Assembly (NCBI RefSeq): GCF_023008405.1
Contig: NZ_CP095376.1
Location: forward strand, 4,612,001-4,676,000
Direction of reading: 5' to 3'
Length of the DNA: 64,000 nucleotides
DNA from: Amycolatopsis sp. FBCC-B4732
GTDB taxonomy: Bacteria; Actinomycetota; Actinomycetes; Mycobacteriales; Pseudonocardiaceae
Positions 1 through 8,446 of this stretch are shown here, in pieces (within the stretch, counting starts at the first letter, position 1; each line of letters starts with the position of its first letter). The position numbers and the translations under genes were made by a program. Under the pieces are notes generated by a model. The model was given only the letters and a program-made list of their open reading frames with translations. It did not search any database and was not told the DNA's origin.

Positions 1-446
1 ACGCCGGCGAGCGACGTCCACGCGGTGACCGCGGCGCACGGCAGCGTCGCGCCCTGTTCGAAGCCGAGCGAATCCGGGAGCGCGACGAGCGCGTGTTCCC
101 CGACGGCGCGATACTCGGCGAGCCAGCCGTCCTGGCCGTTCCCGTAGCCGACCAGCGTGTCCGGCAGCCGGCCCGCGATCCAGTGCGAGTGGAAGCCGCC
201 GATGACCCGATCTCCGGCCGCGAAGCGGGTGACGCCTTCGCCGACCGCGACGACCTCGCCCGCGGCGTCGGACAGCGGGATCAGGCCGCCCGGCCCGGTG
301 CTGAAGTGGTCGCCGTCGAGGATCAGCAGGTCGCGGTAGTTCAGCGACGTCGCCCGGACGCGGACGAGCACTTCCCCGCGCTGCGGTTCGGGCATCGGCT
401 CGTCGCGCTGAACCGGTTTTCCGGCCTCGGGACGGTAGACGCGCAC
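1..446 (-). CDS. Zinc-type alcohol dehydrogenase / quinone oxidoreductase (MDR), N-terminal part
   Basis: Medium-chain dehydrogenase/reductase, cut by the window edge so that only the first ~148 residues are seen. The translation has the GroES-like start of the family: VRATSLNYRDLLI, then a segment ending ...AAGEVVAVGEGVTRF and GDRV, and later ATLPCAAVTAWTSL, the entry to the NAD(P)-binding half. These proteins use NAD(P)H to reduce quinones, enones or aldehydes. The start is taken as GTG at 446 because an AAGGAGG ribosome site lies at 453-459. No structural-zinc cysteines appear in the visible part, so a zinc-free quinone-oxidoreductase type is as likely as an alcohol dehydrogenase. The gene diverges from an ArsR-type regulator and an inverted repeat lies between them, suggesting repression by that regulator (inference). 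Confidence 0.85.
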   Translation of the reverse strand, partial: MRVYRPEAGKPVQRDEPMPEPQRGEVLVRVRATSLNYRDLLILDGDHFSTGPGGLIPLSDAAGEVVAVGEGVTRFAAGDRVIGGFHSHWIAGRLPDTLVGYGNGQDGWLAEYRAVGEHALVALPDSLGFEQGATLPCAAVTAWTSLAG

Positions 447-460
447 CGGGAACCTCCTTC

Positions 461-482
461 ATGTTAACCAAATGACTAACAT
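461..482. promoter_or_regulatory. Inverted-repeat operator between MDR and ArsR genes
   Basis: Perfect inverted repeat ATGTTA - 10 bases - TAACAT, placed just upstream of the ribosome site of the dehydrogenase and upstream of the divergent ArsR-type gene. The AT-rich palindrome stands out in very GC-rich DNA. Winged-helix repressors of this type commonly bind such sites between themselves and their target; that role here is inferred from position and symmetry. Confidence 0.55.
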
Positions 483-531
483 CGACCATGGCACAGCTAC
501 GCGCGCCCCGGCAACCAGGGATACTCGGGAC

Positions 532-852
532 ATGGCCAGCCGCACCGCGACCCCGTTGGACCACCCGGCCCTCGACGACGTCCCGTTCGGCGCGGCCCTC
601 GAAGCCCTCCGCGACCCGCACCGGCTGGCCATGGTCGCCGCCCTCGCCCGCGAACCCGGCCAGTCGTGCGGCGCGATCATGCCGCCGGTCAGCAAGCCCG
701 CGGCGTCCCGGCACTTCAAGATCCTCCGCGCAGCGGGCCTGCTCAAGCAGTGGGACAGCGGCACCCAGCGACTGAACGCCCTGCGCCGCGAGGAGTTCGA
801 CGCCCGCTTCCCGGGCCTGCTCGACCTGGCCCTCGCCGAAGCCGCCCGCTGA
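532..852 (+). CDS. ArsR-family winged-helix transcriptional regulator
   Basis: Small DNA-binding repressor of 106 residues from the chosen start. The core reads ALEALRDPHRLAMVAALA followed by PVSKPAASRHFKILRAAGLL, the helix-turn-helix and recognition helix of ArsR-type regulators that act on neighbouring oxidoreductase genes, and then the wing. No metal-binding cysteine pair is visible, so metal sensing is unlikely. An in-frame ATG at 472 would add 20 residues, but it lies inside the operator palindrome and the extension does not resemble the family; ATG 532 gives the usual N-terminus. It diverges from the MDR gene, probably its target and partner. Confidence 0.85.
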   Translation: MASRTATPLDHPALDDVPFGAALEALRDPHRLAMVAALAREPGQSCGAIMPPVSKPAASRHFKILRAAGLLKQWDSGTQRLNALRREEFDARFPGLLDLALAEAAR

Positions 853-880
853 TCCGGGACCTTCCGCCCCAACCAGACAT

Positions 881-893
881 TTAGCGTTGCTAA
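881..893. promoter_or_regulatory. Short palindrome upstream of MarR-ABC operon
   Basis: TTAGC-GTT-GCTAA is a perfect inverted repeat 29 bases before the MarR start codon. It is AT-rich against its surroundings and symmetrical, as expected for an autoregulatory MarR operator. No experimental evidence; assigned from position and symmetry. Confidence 0.5.
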
Positions 894-922
894 TAGATCT
901 GAGTCAGAGCTAGTTTGGCGGT

Positions 923-1363
923 ATGACCGCACTCGCCGACCGGCTGCTGGGCGCCGTCCAGGGGATCCGCCGCGTGGTGCGCCGCCGCGTGCGCGCCGAA
1001 GTTCCCGGCTCCCCGCTGCCCGGCGCGCAGGTCGAGGTCCTGCGCGTGGTCGCCGACCACCCCGGCATCGGCGTCGCCGCGGCCGCCCGCGAGCTGCACC
1101 TGGCGAACAACTCGGTCAGCACGCTGGTCAACCAGCTCGCCGACGCCGGGCTGCTACGCCGCGAACCCGACCCCGCCGACCGGCGCGCGGCCCGGCTGGA
1201 GATCACCGGCGCCGCGCGCGACCGGATGGCGTCGTGGCGGCGCGCCCGGACCGGGCTTGTCGCCGAAGCCCTCACCGCACTGTCCGAAGAGGACCGCGAA
1301 GCCATCGAGAACGCGCTGCCCGCCTTGGAAAAACTCATGGGCGTCCTGAAGGAGCAGCCATGA
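923..1363 (+). CDS. MarR-family transcriptional regulator of ABC exporter operon
   Basis: Winged-helix regulator of 146 residues. Visible parts: VEVLRVVADHPGIGVAAAARELHLANNSVSTLVNQL (helix-turn-helix; shown only as landmarks VEVLRVV and NNSVSTLVNQL) and the wing REPDPADRRAARLEIT, a very typical MarR wing. It is the first gene of a three-gene operon: its stop overlaps the ATG of the ABC ATPase (ATGA) and the permease follows. A palindrome upstream fits autorepression. By analogy with other MarR-ABC-2 operons it likely controls drug or metabolite export; the ligand is unknown. Confidence 0.88.
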   Translation: MTALADRLLGAVQGIRRVVRRRVRAEVPGSPLPGAQVEVLRVVADHPGIGVAAAARELHLANNSVSTLVNQLADAGLLRREPDPADRRAARLEITGAARDRMASWRRARTGLVAEALTALSEEDREAIENALPALEKLMGVLKEQP

Positions 1364-2163
1364 CCGGACCCGCGGTGCGTTGCACCGGCCTGAGCCATTC
1401 GTTCGGCCCGACCCGCGCGGTGGACGGCGTCGACCTGGAGATCCGCGCGGGCGAGGTGTTCGGCCTGCTCGGCCCGAACGGCGCGGGCAAGACCACCACC
1501 CTCCGGATGATCACCACGCTGCTGCCGGCGGCGCCGGAGAAGATCACCGTCTTCGGCGTCGACGTCGCCCGCCGCCGGATGGCCGTGCGGCGGCTGATCG
1601 GCTACGTCCCGCAGCAGCTGTCCGCCGACGGCGCGCTGACCGGCCGCGAAAACGTCGCGCTGTTCGCCCGGCTCTTCGACGTCCCCCGCGCAGGGCGCTC
1701 GCAGCAGGTGCGGAACGCCCTGGAGCTGGTCGGGCTCGAGGCGGACGCCGACCGCACGGCCAAGACGTACTCCGGCGGCATGATCCGCCGCCTCGAGCTG
1801 GCCCAGGCCCTCGTCAGCTCCCCGCGGCTGCTCATCCTCGACGAACCGACGATCGGCCTCGACCCGGTCGCCCGCTCGTCGGTGTGGGAGCGGATCACGG
1901 AGATCCGCGCGGCGACCGGGATGACCGTGCTCGTCACGACCCACTACATGGACGAAGCCGAGCAGTACTGCGACCGCGTCGCACTGATGCACGCCGGCCG
2001 GATCCGCGCACTGGGCACCCCCGCCGAGCTGGAAGCGGGCCTCGGCCCGGAGTCCACTCTGGACGACGTGTTCCGCGCGGCGACCGGCGACCGCCTCGAA
2101 AGCGACGAAGGAGGGATCCGCGGTGTCCGTGCCACTCGCCGTACCGCCCGCCGTCTCGGCTGA
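1360..2163 (+). CDS. ABC-2 type exporter, ATP-binding protein
   Basis: ATPase subunit of an ABC-2 exporter, 267 residues, in the DrrA-like drug/daunorubicin class. Seen in order: Walker A GPNGAGKTTT (about residues 38-47), Q-loop region YVPQQLSADGALTGRENV, signature YSGGMIRRLELAQAL, Walker B LLILDEPTIGLDP, and the switch His in LVTTHYMDEAEQYCDRV. It energises export through the permease encoded next. The ATG at 1360 overlaps the MarR stop, so translation is likely coupled. The C-terminus is shorter than in many DrrA proteins and its last ~13 codons overlap the permease start. Substrate cannot be inferred. Confidence 0.93.
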   Translation: MTGPAVRCTGLSHSFGPTRAVDGVDLEIRAGEVFGLLGPNGAGKTTTLRMITTLLPAAPEKITVFGVDVARRRMAVRRLIGYVPQQLSADGALTGRENVALFARLFDVPRAGRSQQVRNALELVGLEADADRTAKTYSGGMIRRLELAQALVSSPRLLILDEPTIGLDPVARSSVWERITEIRAATGMTVLVTTHYMDEAEQYCDRVALMHAGRIRALGTPAELEAGLGPESTLDDVFRAATGDRLESDEGGIRGVRATRRTARRLG

Positions 2164-2944
2164 CCCGGGCCCGCTCGGCCGGCTGCGCGTGCTCGCCGCC
2201 CGCGTCGGCGCGATGTGCCTGGTGGAGCTGCAGAAGCTGCGCCGCGACCAGACCGAGCTGCTCACCCGCGCGATCCAGCCCGCGCTCTGGTTGCTGATCT
2301 TCGGGGAGACGTTCACCCGGCTGAAGGCGATCCCGACCGGCTCGACGCCGTACCTCGACTACCTGGCGCCGGGCATCCTCGCGCAGTCGGCGTTGTTCAT
2401 CGCGATCTTCTACGGCATCCAGATCATCTGGGAGCGGGACGCGGGTGTGCTCGCCAAGTTGCTGGTGACCCCGACCCCGCGCGCGGCCCTCGTCGCCGGG
2501 AAGGCGTTCGCGGCGGGAGTCCGCGCGCTCGTGCAGGCGCTGATGGTGCTGGTGCTGGCCGCTATCCTCGGCGTCGGGCTGACCGTGAACCCGCTGAAGC
2601 TGCTCGCGATGGCCGTCGTCGTCGTGCTCGGGTCGGCGTTCTTCTGCTGCCTGTCCATCGTGATCGCCGGGATCGTGCTGTCCCGCGAACGGCTGATGGG
2701 CATCGGGCAGGCGATCACGATGCCGTTGTTCTTCGGCTCCAACGCCCTCTACCCGGTGGACCTGATGCCGTCGTGGTTGAAGGTGCTCAGCCACGTCAAC
2801 CCGTTGAGCTACCAGGTGGACGCGCTGCGCGGCCTGCTGATCGGCACGCCCGCGCACCTGGGCCTCGACTTCGGCGTGCTGGCCGCGGCGACGGCGGTGG
2901 CGATTTCGGTCGCTTCGGCGCTGCTCGGCAGGTTGGCCCGGTGA
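2123..2944 (+). CDS. ABC-2 type exporter, permease
   Basis: Membrane subunit of the exporter, 273 residues with about six hydrophobic segments. Landmarks: LWLLIFGETF near the first membrane segment, DYLAPGILAQSALF, IIWERDAGVLAKLLVTP (the cytoplasmic coupling loop typical of ABC-2 permeases), and NALYPVDLMPSWLK with LSHVNPLSYQVDALR near the end, the usual ABC-2 signature. Start GTG 2123 follows a strong AAGGAGGGA site at 2108-2116 and overlaps the ATPase gene by 41 bases. It forms the pore driven by the upstream ATPase; export of a drug or lipid-like compound is the family's usual job. Confidence 0.92.
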   Translation: MSVPLAVPPAVSADPGPLGRLRVLAARVGAMCLVELQKLRRDQTELLTRAIQPALWLLIFGETFTRLKAIPTGSTPYLDYLAPGILAQSALFIAIFYGIQIIWERDAGVLAKLLVTPTPRAALVAGKAFAAGVRALVQALMVLVLAAILGVGLTVNPLKLLAMAVVVVLGSAFFCCLSIVIAGIVLSRERLMGIGQAITMPLFFGSNALYPVDLMPSWLKVLSHVNPLSYQVDALRGLLIGTPAHLGLDFGVLAAATAVAISVASALLGRLAR

Positions 2945-2980
2945 GGCCCATCTCTCACCGAACGGAAGCTTCATTCCCGG

Positions 2981-5095
2981 ATGGCTAATCTCGGTTCCGT
3001 GAATGGTCGCCCCAGCGTGTTCTCTTTGGTCGGATTGTGCGTTCTCGCCGGAATTCTGGTGGCGGGAACGGTGGCGCCCGCCGCCATCGGCGCGGGCCTG
3101 CTGTCGAATCAGGTGAGCGATTCGGTGGACACCATTTCCGCCCAGCTCGCGGCGGCCGATCCCCCGCTGACCACGACCGTGACCGATCGCGACGGCACCC
3201 CGATCGCGACGCTCTACGCGCAGTACCGACTCCCGGCCACCTCGGCCGGGATCGCGACGACCATGAAGGCCGCGATCATCGCGGTCGAGGACCGCCGCTT
3301 CTACTCCGAAGGCGGCGTCGACCTGCAGGGAACGCTGCGCGCGGCGCTGAACGACAGCACCGGCGGCGCGCTGCAGGGCGCGTCGACGATCTCGCAGCAG
3401 TTCGTCAAGAACTACCTGATCAACGTCGTCGACCGGACCGACCCGGTGGCCCAGCAGGCCGACCGCGAGGATTCGCTCGCCCGCAAGCTGCGGGAGGCGA
3501 AAATGGCCGTCCAGCTCAACGCGACGACGAGCAAGGACGACATCCTGGCGGATTACCTCGACGTGGTCGAATTCAGCGGAACCGTGTACGGCGTCGGCGC
3601 GGCGGCAAAAGCGTATTTCGGGACGACGGCGGACAAACTGACCGTGCCGCAGGCCGCCCTGCTCGCCGGAATGGTGAACAACCCCAGCGTCTACAACCCG
3701 TACACGCACGCCGGCAAGGCGCTGCAGCGCCGCAACCTCGTCATCGACGACATGGTCACCAACGGCTCGATCCCGGCGTCGTACGCGGCGACGGCGAAGG
3801 CGGCACCGCTCGGGCTGCTGCCGAACGGGCCCGTGACGCCGTCCGCCACCTGCATGGGCGCGGCGCCGGACGCGGGGTTCTTCTGCGCCTACGCGGAAAG
3901 CTACCTCGTGCACGCCGGCTTCACGGCGGACCAGCTGGCCACCGGCGGGTACACGGTCAAGACCACGCTCGACCCGCGCGTCTCGCAGGTGACGAAGGAC
4001 GCCGTCGACGCGAACGTGCCGACGACCCAGGACGGCGTCGCGAACACCTTCGCCGTCGTCCAGCCGGGTTCGACCGGGCACCAGGTGCTCGCCATGGTCG
4101 CCAACCGCGACTACGGCACGGATCCGGCGCAGGGCGAGACGTCCACCGACATCGTCGCCGACGCGAGCAACGAGTTCGGCGCGGGCTCGTCGTTCAAGAT
4201 CTTCACCTCGGCCGCGGCGCTCGTCACGGGCAAGGCGGGCCTGGAGACGCCCCTGCCGAACCCGGACAGCCAGTGCTTCCCGGTGCCGGACTCGCATGCG
4301 TCGTGCTACACCGTCCACAACGACGGCCACTACGCCGATCCGATCAGCCTCGCCGACGGGCTGGCGACGTCGCCGAACGTCGCGTTCGTCGGGCTGGAGA
4401 GCCAGGTCGGCATGCCGGCGGTGCTCGACATGGCGTACAAGCTGGGGCTGCGGAACACCCTCGCGACCAACGACGCCGGTGCCACGCCGAACCCCGCGTC
4501 GAGCAACCCGCAGTACAGCCAGCCGCAGTCGAAGTACTTCCAGAACCTGCTGTCGTTCACCCTCGGCAACAGCCCGGTGAGCCCGCTGGAGATGGCCAAC
4601 GTCTCGGCGACGCTGATGAGTGGTGGCGTCTGGTGCCCGCCGGACCCGATCCTGTCGGTGACCGACCGGAACGGCAACGCCGTGCCGGTGGCGCGGCAGG
4701 CGTGCGAGCAGGTCATCCCGACGGGCGTCGCGAACACCCTGGAAGCGGGCCTGAGCAAGGACACGACCGAGGGCACGTCGGCCCAGGCCGCCCACGCGGC
4801 CGGCTGGACCCGCCCCGACATCGGCAAGACGGGCACGACCCAGCAGAGCGAATCGGTCGCGTTCGTGGGCGGCGTCGACGGCTACGCGGTTTCGTCCATG
4901 GTCTTCGCCGACGGCTCGCACCCGCGCGAGATCTGCCCCGGCACCCCGGTGCACCTGGGCGACTGCGGCCACGGCGCGTTCGGCGGCACGGTCGCCGCGC
5001 CGCCGTACTTCCACGCCATGAGCCAGCTGCTGGCCGGGGTGCCGGACCAGCCGATCCCCGGCCCGGACCCGGCGTACCTGCAGGCGCGGAACTAG
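2981..5095 (+). CDS. Class A penicillin-binding protein (transglycosylase/transpeptidase)
   Basis: Bifunctional peptidoglycan synthase of 704 residues, anchored by one N-terminal membrane segment (about 13-40). The GT51 glycosyltransferase domain shows the catalytic EDRRFYSEGGVD (Glu103) and GASTISQQFVKN; the transpeptidase domain shows the acyl-Ser motif SSFK (about 402-405), SPN (about 464) and KTGTT (about 616). It polymerises lipid II and cross-links stem peptides outside the membrane. ATG 2981 is used; GTG 2999 in the same frame would remove six residues and cannot be excluded. No PASTA or long C-terminal tail is present. The stop overlaps the end of the convergent nitroreductase by four bases. 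Confidence 0.95.
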   Translation: MANLGSVNGRPSVFSLVGLCVLAGILVAGTVAPAAIGAGLLSNQVSDSVDTISAQLAAADPPLTTTVTDRDGTPIATLYAQYRLPATSAGIATTMKAAIIAVEDRRFYSEGGVDLQGTLRAALNDSTGGALQGASTISQQFVKNYLINVVDRTDPVAQQADREDSLARKLREAKMAVQLNATTSKDDILADYLDVVEFSGTVYGVGAAAKAYFGTTADKLTVPQAALLAGMVNNPSVYNPYTHAGKALQRRNLVIDDMVTNGSIPASYAATAKAAPLGLLPNGPVTPSATCMGAAPDAGFFCAYAESYLVHAGFTADQLATGGYTVKTTLDPRVSQVTKDAVDANVPTTQDGVANTFAVVQPGSTGHQVLAMVANRDYGTDPAQGETSTDIVADASNEFGAGSSFKIFTSAAALVTGKAGLETPLPNPDSQCFPVPDSHASCYTVHNDGHYADPISLADGLATSPNVAFVGLESQVGMPAVLDMAYKLGLRNTLATNDAGATPNPASSNPQYSQPQSKYFQNLLSFTLGNSPVSPLEMANVSATLMSGGVWCPPDPILSVTDRNGNAVPVARQACEQVIPTGVANTLEAGLSKDTTEGTSAQAAHAAGWTRPDIGKTGTTQQSESVAFVGGVDGYAVSSMVFADGSHPREICPGTPVHLGDCGHGAFGGTVAAPPYFHAMSQLLAGVPDQPIPGPDPAYLQARN

Positions 5096-5517
5096 CGCGG
5101 TTCGAGGAAGACGAGCGGGATCTCCCGCTCGGTCTTCGTCTGGTACTGCGCGTAGTTCTTGAAGTCACCGGCGATCTTCGGCCAGAGCTTCGCGCGCTCT
5201 TCGGCGTCGGCGATCCGCGCCCGCATCGGCCGCTTCGGCGCGCCCTTGAGCGACACCTCGACGTCCGGCCGGTCCCGCAGGTTGAGGAACCACGCGGGGT
5301 GCGTGTCGTCCCCGCCGCGCGAGGCGACGACGACGAGTACGTCCCCCTCCTGGTGCGGCGAGGTGAGCAGCACGGTCCGCGGCTGCCCGCTCTTGCGCCC
5401 GACCGTGGTGAGCTCGAGGACGGGCATGCCCGCCTGCCACCCCACCCGCCCGCCGGTGAGCTTGATCAGGCCGCGGTGCACGGCATTCATCGTCTTCAGG
5501 ACGCGGTCGCTCGGCAT
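5092..5517 (-). CDS. Deazaflavin (F420)-dependent nitroreductase family protein
   Basis: Protein of 141 residues in the DUF385/Ddn family, split-barrel enzymes that use reduced coenzyme F420 to reduce quinones or nitro compounds. Diagnostic stretches are LELTTVGRKSGQPRTVLL, VVVASRGGDD and HPAWFLNLRDRPDVEV, in the usual order. The start is ATG 5517; longer readings run into sequence unlike the family. Supports an F420-producing actinobacterium, together with the LLM oxidoreductase at 52.7 kb. It stands alone on its strand; the physiological substrate is unknown. Confidence 0.9.
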   Translation of the reverse strand: MPSDRVLKTMNAVHRGLIKLTGGRVGWQAGMPVLELTTVGRKSGQPRTVLLTSPHQEGDVLVVVASRGGDDTHPAWFLNLRDRPDVEVSLKGAPKRPMRARIADAEERAKLWPKIAGDFKNYAQYQTKTEREIPLVFLEPR

Positions 5518-5609
5518 GATCCCAATCTTGCCAGTTCCCCCAAACCGCCACGCCGCGGCACACCGGTGTGCGAGGCTGCGGCGAACACGGACCGAAAGAA
5601 GGAAGACCG

Positions 5610-6077
5610 ATGCTGATCTGGGGCTGGCGGACACGGATCTACGTGCTGGCGATGACGACGTTCCTCTGCGGCCGCTGCGGCAACCCCGCCTCCCACGCGG
5701 TCCGCAAGGCGGTCACGAAGTTCACGCTGTTCTTCATCCCGCTCTTCCCGATCGGCGTCAAGTACAGCGCGCAGTGCACCTTCTGCGGCATCGAGAACCG
5801 CATCCCGAAGGAGGACGCGGTCCGCTTGCAGGCCCAGGAGGAGCAGCAGCCCCAGCCCCAGGCGGCGGCCGGCTACCCGCCCCACCCGTCCCAGCCGCAG
5901 CACCCGTCGCAGGGCTTCCCGACGCAGGACGCGGGTCAGCAGGGCTTCCAGTCCCCGCACCCGTCCCAGCCCCAGGGTTTCCCGGCCCCGCAGGGCTTCC
6001 AGCCCCCGCACCCGTCCCAGCCGCAGGGCTTCCCGCAGCCGGGCCGGCCGGGCCAGTTCCCCCAGCAGGGCCAGTAA
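5610..6077 (+). CDS. Zinc-ribbon protein with Gln/Pro-rich repeat tail
   Basis: Small protein of 155 residues. The N-terminal half has two cysteine pairs, FLCGRCGN and CTFCGIEN, about 35 residues apart, forming a zinc ribbon, with the hydrophobic KFTLFFIPLFPIGVKY between them; this zinc-ribbon family is common in actinobacteria and has no known function. From about residue 75 it is low complexity: repeats of HPSQPQGFP / QGFQPPHPSQ rich in Gln, Pro, Phe and Gly, possibly an extracellular or interaction tail. Start ATG 5610 after AAGAAGGAAGA. A strong terminator follows the stop directly, so it is probably a single-gene unit. Confidence 0.85.
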   Translation: MLIWGWRTRIYVLAMTTFLCGRCGNPASHAVRKAVTKFTLFFIPLFPIGVKYSAQCTFCGIENRIPKEDAVRLQAQEEQQPQPQAAAGYPPHPSQPQHPSQGFPTQDAGQQGFQSPHPSQPQGFPAPQGFQPPHPSQPQGFPQPGRPGQFPQQGQ

Positions 6078-6094
6078 GCCCTTACTCGATCGAG

Positions 6095-6131
6095 CAGAGC
6101 CCGGCACCCGTTCTCGGGGTGCCGGGCTCTG
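6095..6131 (+). terminator. Intrinsic terminator after zinc-ribbon gene
   Basis: Perfect 15-bp stem (CAGAGCCCGGCACCC and its complement) with a 7-base loop, beginning 17 bases after the stop codon and followed by TTTGTCT. It can also act as a barrier for transcription arriving from the convergent side. Confidence 0.85.
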
Positions 6132-6641
6132 TTTGTCTCGCCGATCCCAGCCGAGCCGACCCGCGCACCGGCCGCCCAACCCCCGAACCCGGCCCCGGTC
6201 CGGCTTCGGCATCCGGCCCACCAGCTCGACTTCGTGACGCCGGGCAGCTCGCCGGGCCCGGCGCCACCCACCATCGCGGTGCCAGGGCCGTATCTCTCGC
6301 CCGTCCCAGCCGAGCCGACCCGCGCACCGGCCGCCCAACCCCCGAACCGAGCCGGGCGCCACCCACCATCGCGGCGCCGTACCTCTCGCCAATCCCAGCC
6401 GAAGCCAACCCGCGCACCAGCCGCCCAACCCCCGAACCGAGCCGGGCGCCACCCACCATCGCGACGCCGTACCTCTCGCCAATCCCAGCCGAGTCGACCC
6501 GCGCACCAGCCGCCCCACCCCGGGCCCGCACACCACCACACCGCCCGGCCCTCGAACCGGCCCCATCCACCGTTGCGGTGCCAGGCGCCGCCTCCTCACC
6601 GATCCCAAGCGCAGGCAACCCCGCGCCTCACCAGTCCCTCG
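6132..6641. repeat. Non-coding direct-repeat spacer (~90-bp unit)
   Basis: Convergent intergenic stretch of about 510 bases made of imperfect direct repeats. A unit of about 90 bp, carrying CCGCCCAACCCCCGAACC, ACCTCTCGCCAATCCCAGCC and GGCGCCACCCACCATCGCG, recurs; the CCGCCCAAC landmark is at about 6172, 6331, 6421 and (as CCGCCCCAC) 6510, so spacings are about 159, 90 and 89. Open frames across it on both strands look like by-products of GC content and a period near a multiple of three. No gene is called here. Confidence 0.7.
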
Positions 6642-7253
6642 TTAAGCCCCAACCGGCGCAAATCCGGCAGCCCGCCGAGCAACCCGCCCCGCCATCCCGG
6701 CAAACCGCGCGAACACGGCACCGAGCAGCACCACATCCACCGCCGCCCGCCGCCCGTAAACCCACTCCGGCCCACCAGCCAGCTCCCGCAACTCCCCCTC
6801 ACCCGCGGCAGCCAACGCGACGACGTCACCGAGCCCGCCCCCGACCCCACCTCCGAGCAGCTCCCCCAGAACCCGGGCAGCCTCGGCCGCCTGCGCCCCC
6901 AACCGGGCCACCACGGGCCGCACCGGCGCCGGCACGACTCCCCGCGCCTCCGCGATCTCCCGCGCAAGTCCACCCATCCGAGTGACTTCGGCAGCGACGT
7001 GCACGGCGGCGAGAACCGCCTTCACCTCCTCCTCCCGCGGCGCGTGCAGGGCCAGCAGCGCCCCTGCCTGGTCCTCGCAAGCGGCCCCGAGCGCGGCCAC
7101 CGCCGCGGCCTGTTCGCGGGCACGTCCGCCCAGCGTGTGGTCACTTTCGAGGGCCGCGCGCGTGGCCTCTTCGAGCGCGCTCGCGACGAGCGCGCACAGG
7201 TCCGCCAGCCGGTGGGCGAGCGTGACCAGTTCCTTCTGAAACGCCGTCGGCAT
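6642..7253 (-). CDS. PhoU-like protein
   Basis: Helical protein of 203 residues resembling PhoU, the regulator that damps phosphate signalling through the Pst transporter and PhoR-type kinase. The N-terminal [20 protein letters not shown], the Cys-Glu-Asp-Gln stretch [14 protein letters not shown] and [18 protein letters not shown] match the PhoU repeat order; usual length is about 215-225. The conserved metal-binding E/DxxxD positions look weakened (RMGGLA instead of RMGDLA), so this may be a divergent paralogue. Start ATG 7253. No pst or phoR genes are nearby; it diverges from ssb with 124 bases between. Confidence 0.75.
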   Translation of the reverse strand: MPTAFQKELVTLAHRLADLCALVASALEEATRAALESDHTLGGRAREQAAAVAALGAACEDQAGALLALHAPREEEVKAVLAAVHVAAEVTRMGGLAREIAEARGVVPAPVRPVVARLGAQAAEAARVLGELLGGGVGGGLGDVVALAAAGEGELRELAGGPEWVYGRRAAVDVVLLGAVFARFAGMAGRVARRAAGFAPVGA

Positions 7254-7377
7254 GGCGGCAGGAAACCAGCCCGGCCGGGTTCCGGCACCTCGTCGCCCGG
7301 CCCGGAATTGTCGGTCCCCCGTGCTCTCCTCGACGGCGAGAGCGGTGCACCCCGCACCGGAGCGGAAGGAGAGTCCC

Positions 7378-7812
7378 ATGGCGGGCGAAACGATGGTCAC
7401 GGTGATCGGCAACCTGACGGCGGACCCGGAACTGCGGTTCACCCCGGCCGGCGCCGCGGTCGCGAACTTCACGATCGCGTCCACCCCCCGTCAGCTCGAT
7501 CGCGAGTCCGGCGAATGGCGCGACGGCGACCCGATGTTCCTGCGCTGCAGCGTGTGGCGGCAGTACGCGGAAAACGCGGCGGAGTCCCTCCTGCGCGGGT
7601 CCCGCGTGATCGCGCACGGCCGGCTGAGACAGCGGTCGTACGACACCGCAGAGGGCGAGAAGCGCACGGTGACGGAACTCGACGTCGACGAACTCGGCCC
7701 CTGCCTGCGCTACGCCACGGCCAAGGTCACCAAGACCAGCCGCCCGACCGGTGTCGAAGGGAGCAGCAGCTGGACCCCGGAACCGGTGGCGGCGGCCGCG
7801 CCTCCGTTCTGA
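7378..7812 (+). CDS. ssb: Single-stranded DNA-binding protein (short paralogue)
   Basis: OB-fold protein of 144 residues: [44 protein letters not shown] and [17 protein letters not shown] are typical SSB landmarks (strands and the RxxAENxxESL helix). It binds single-stranded DNA in replication, repair or uptake. The tail after the OB fold is short and lacks the acidic DDDIPF-like tip of the housekeeping SSB (it ends AAAAPPF), so this is more likely a second SSB like Streptomyces SsbB than the replication protein; no rpsF/rpsR genes flank it, supporting that. Start ATG 7378 follows GGAAGGAGAG. Confidence 0.9.
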   Translation: MAGETMVTVIGNLTADPELRFTPAGAAVANFTIASTPRQLDRESGEWRDGDPMFLRCSVWRQYAENAAESLLRGSRVIAHGRLRQRSYDTAEGEKRTVTELDVDELGPCLRYATAKVTKTSRPTGVEGSSSWTPEPVAAAAPPF

Positions 7813-7994
7813 CCCCATCCGTTCGCGCCCGGCACCCGAACACCCGTCGACGGGGTTTCGAGCCGTACTGGATCAACGGCGGTGACGATGGAGGAGCGCT
7901 CAGGCCGGACCGAACCCGGGTGTGCTGTCGAAATCCGCTCAGCCGGTTCGACGCACGGGTAGGACGAGGCCGAACCAGAGCGGGAGGGACCGAG

Positions 7995-8285
7995 ATGAAC
8001 GGGAACGAGAACGCCGGATCACCGGGAGCACGCCCCGAGCTCAACCACCGGATGCGCGCGATGCTGAGAGCCGTCGCCGCGGGCCGGGGCCTGGTCTCCT
8101 GCAGCAGCGAACCGGACCTCTTCATCGACGGCCTCTCGTGCGGCGACCAGTTCTCCGCCCACGCACTGGCCCACCAGGGCCTGGTCCGCCCCTCCCGCCC
8201 CGGCCGCCCCGGCGAGCTGGTCCCGGCGATCCTGACGACGGCGGGCCACGCCGTCCTGACCGAGAAGCACCGCCCGGCCGCCTGA
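7995..8285 (+). CDS. Conserved hypothetical small protein
   Basis: Ninety-six residues, function not recognised. The middle has MLRAVAAGRGLVSCSSEPDLFIDGL and SCGDQFSAHALAHQGLV (quoted as landmarks), with three cysteines, and a C-terminal LTTAGHAVL resembling the wing end of small winged-helix folds. A GGGAGGGAC ribosome site precedes ATG 7995. About 180 bases separate it from ssb in the same direction, so co-transcription is uncertain. Similar short proteins with a C-S-[SC]-EPDLF core are familiar in actinomycetes (recollection, not a search). Confidence 0.7.
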   Translation: MNGNENAGSPGARPELNHRMRAMLRAVAAGRGLVSCSSEPDLFIDGLSCGDQFSAHALAHQGLVRPSRPGRPGELVPAILTTAGHAVLTEKHRPAA

Positions 8286-8446
8286 GGGCGATCGGGTAGC
8301 TGTTTGACAACTCCACAAAGCAAAGTCCCGGCGTTCACCGGGGGACGCCCCGGCGAGCAACCGGCCACCGGCAGCCGCCTCGCGCACCCCGTCCCGGGCG
8401 GGCAGCGCCTCGGCCCGGCGCGCCCACCGCGACTACCGTGGCGGCC

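Noticed and set aside
1934-5014. Very long open frame antisense to the ABC permease and PBP genes
   Set aside because: Arginine/alanine/histidine-rich shadow of two well-supported genes; no domain, no ribosome site.
5936-6618. Minus-strand frames reading repeated GWRPARFGGWAAGARVG-like units
   Set aside because: Come from the ~90-bp non-coding repeat; no ribosome site, no hydrophobic or domain signal.
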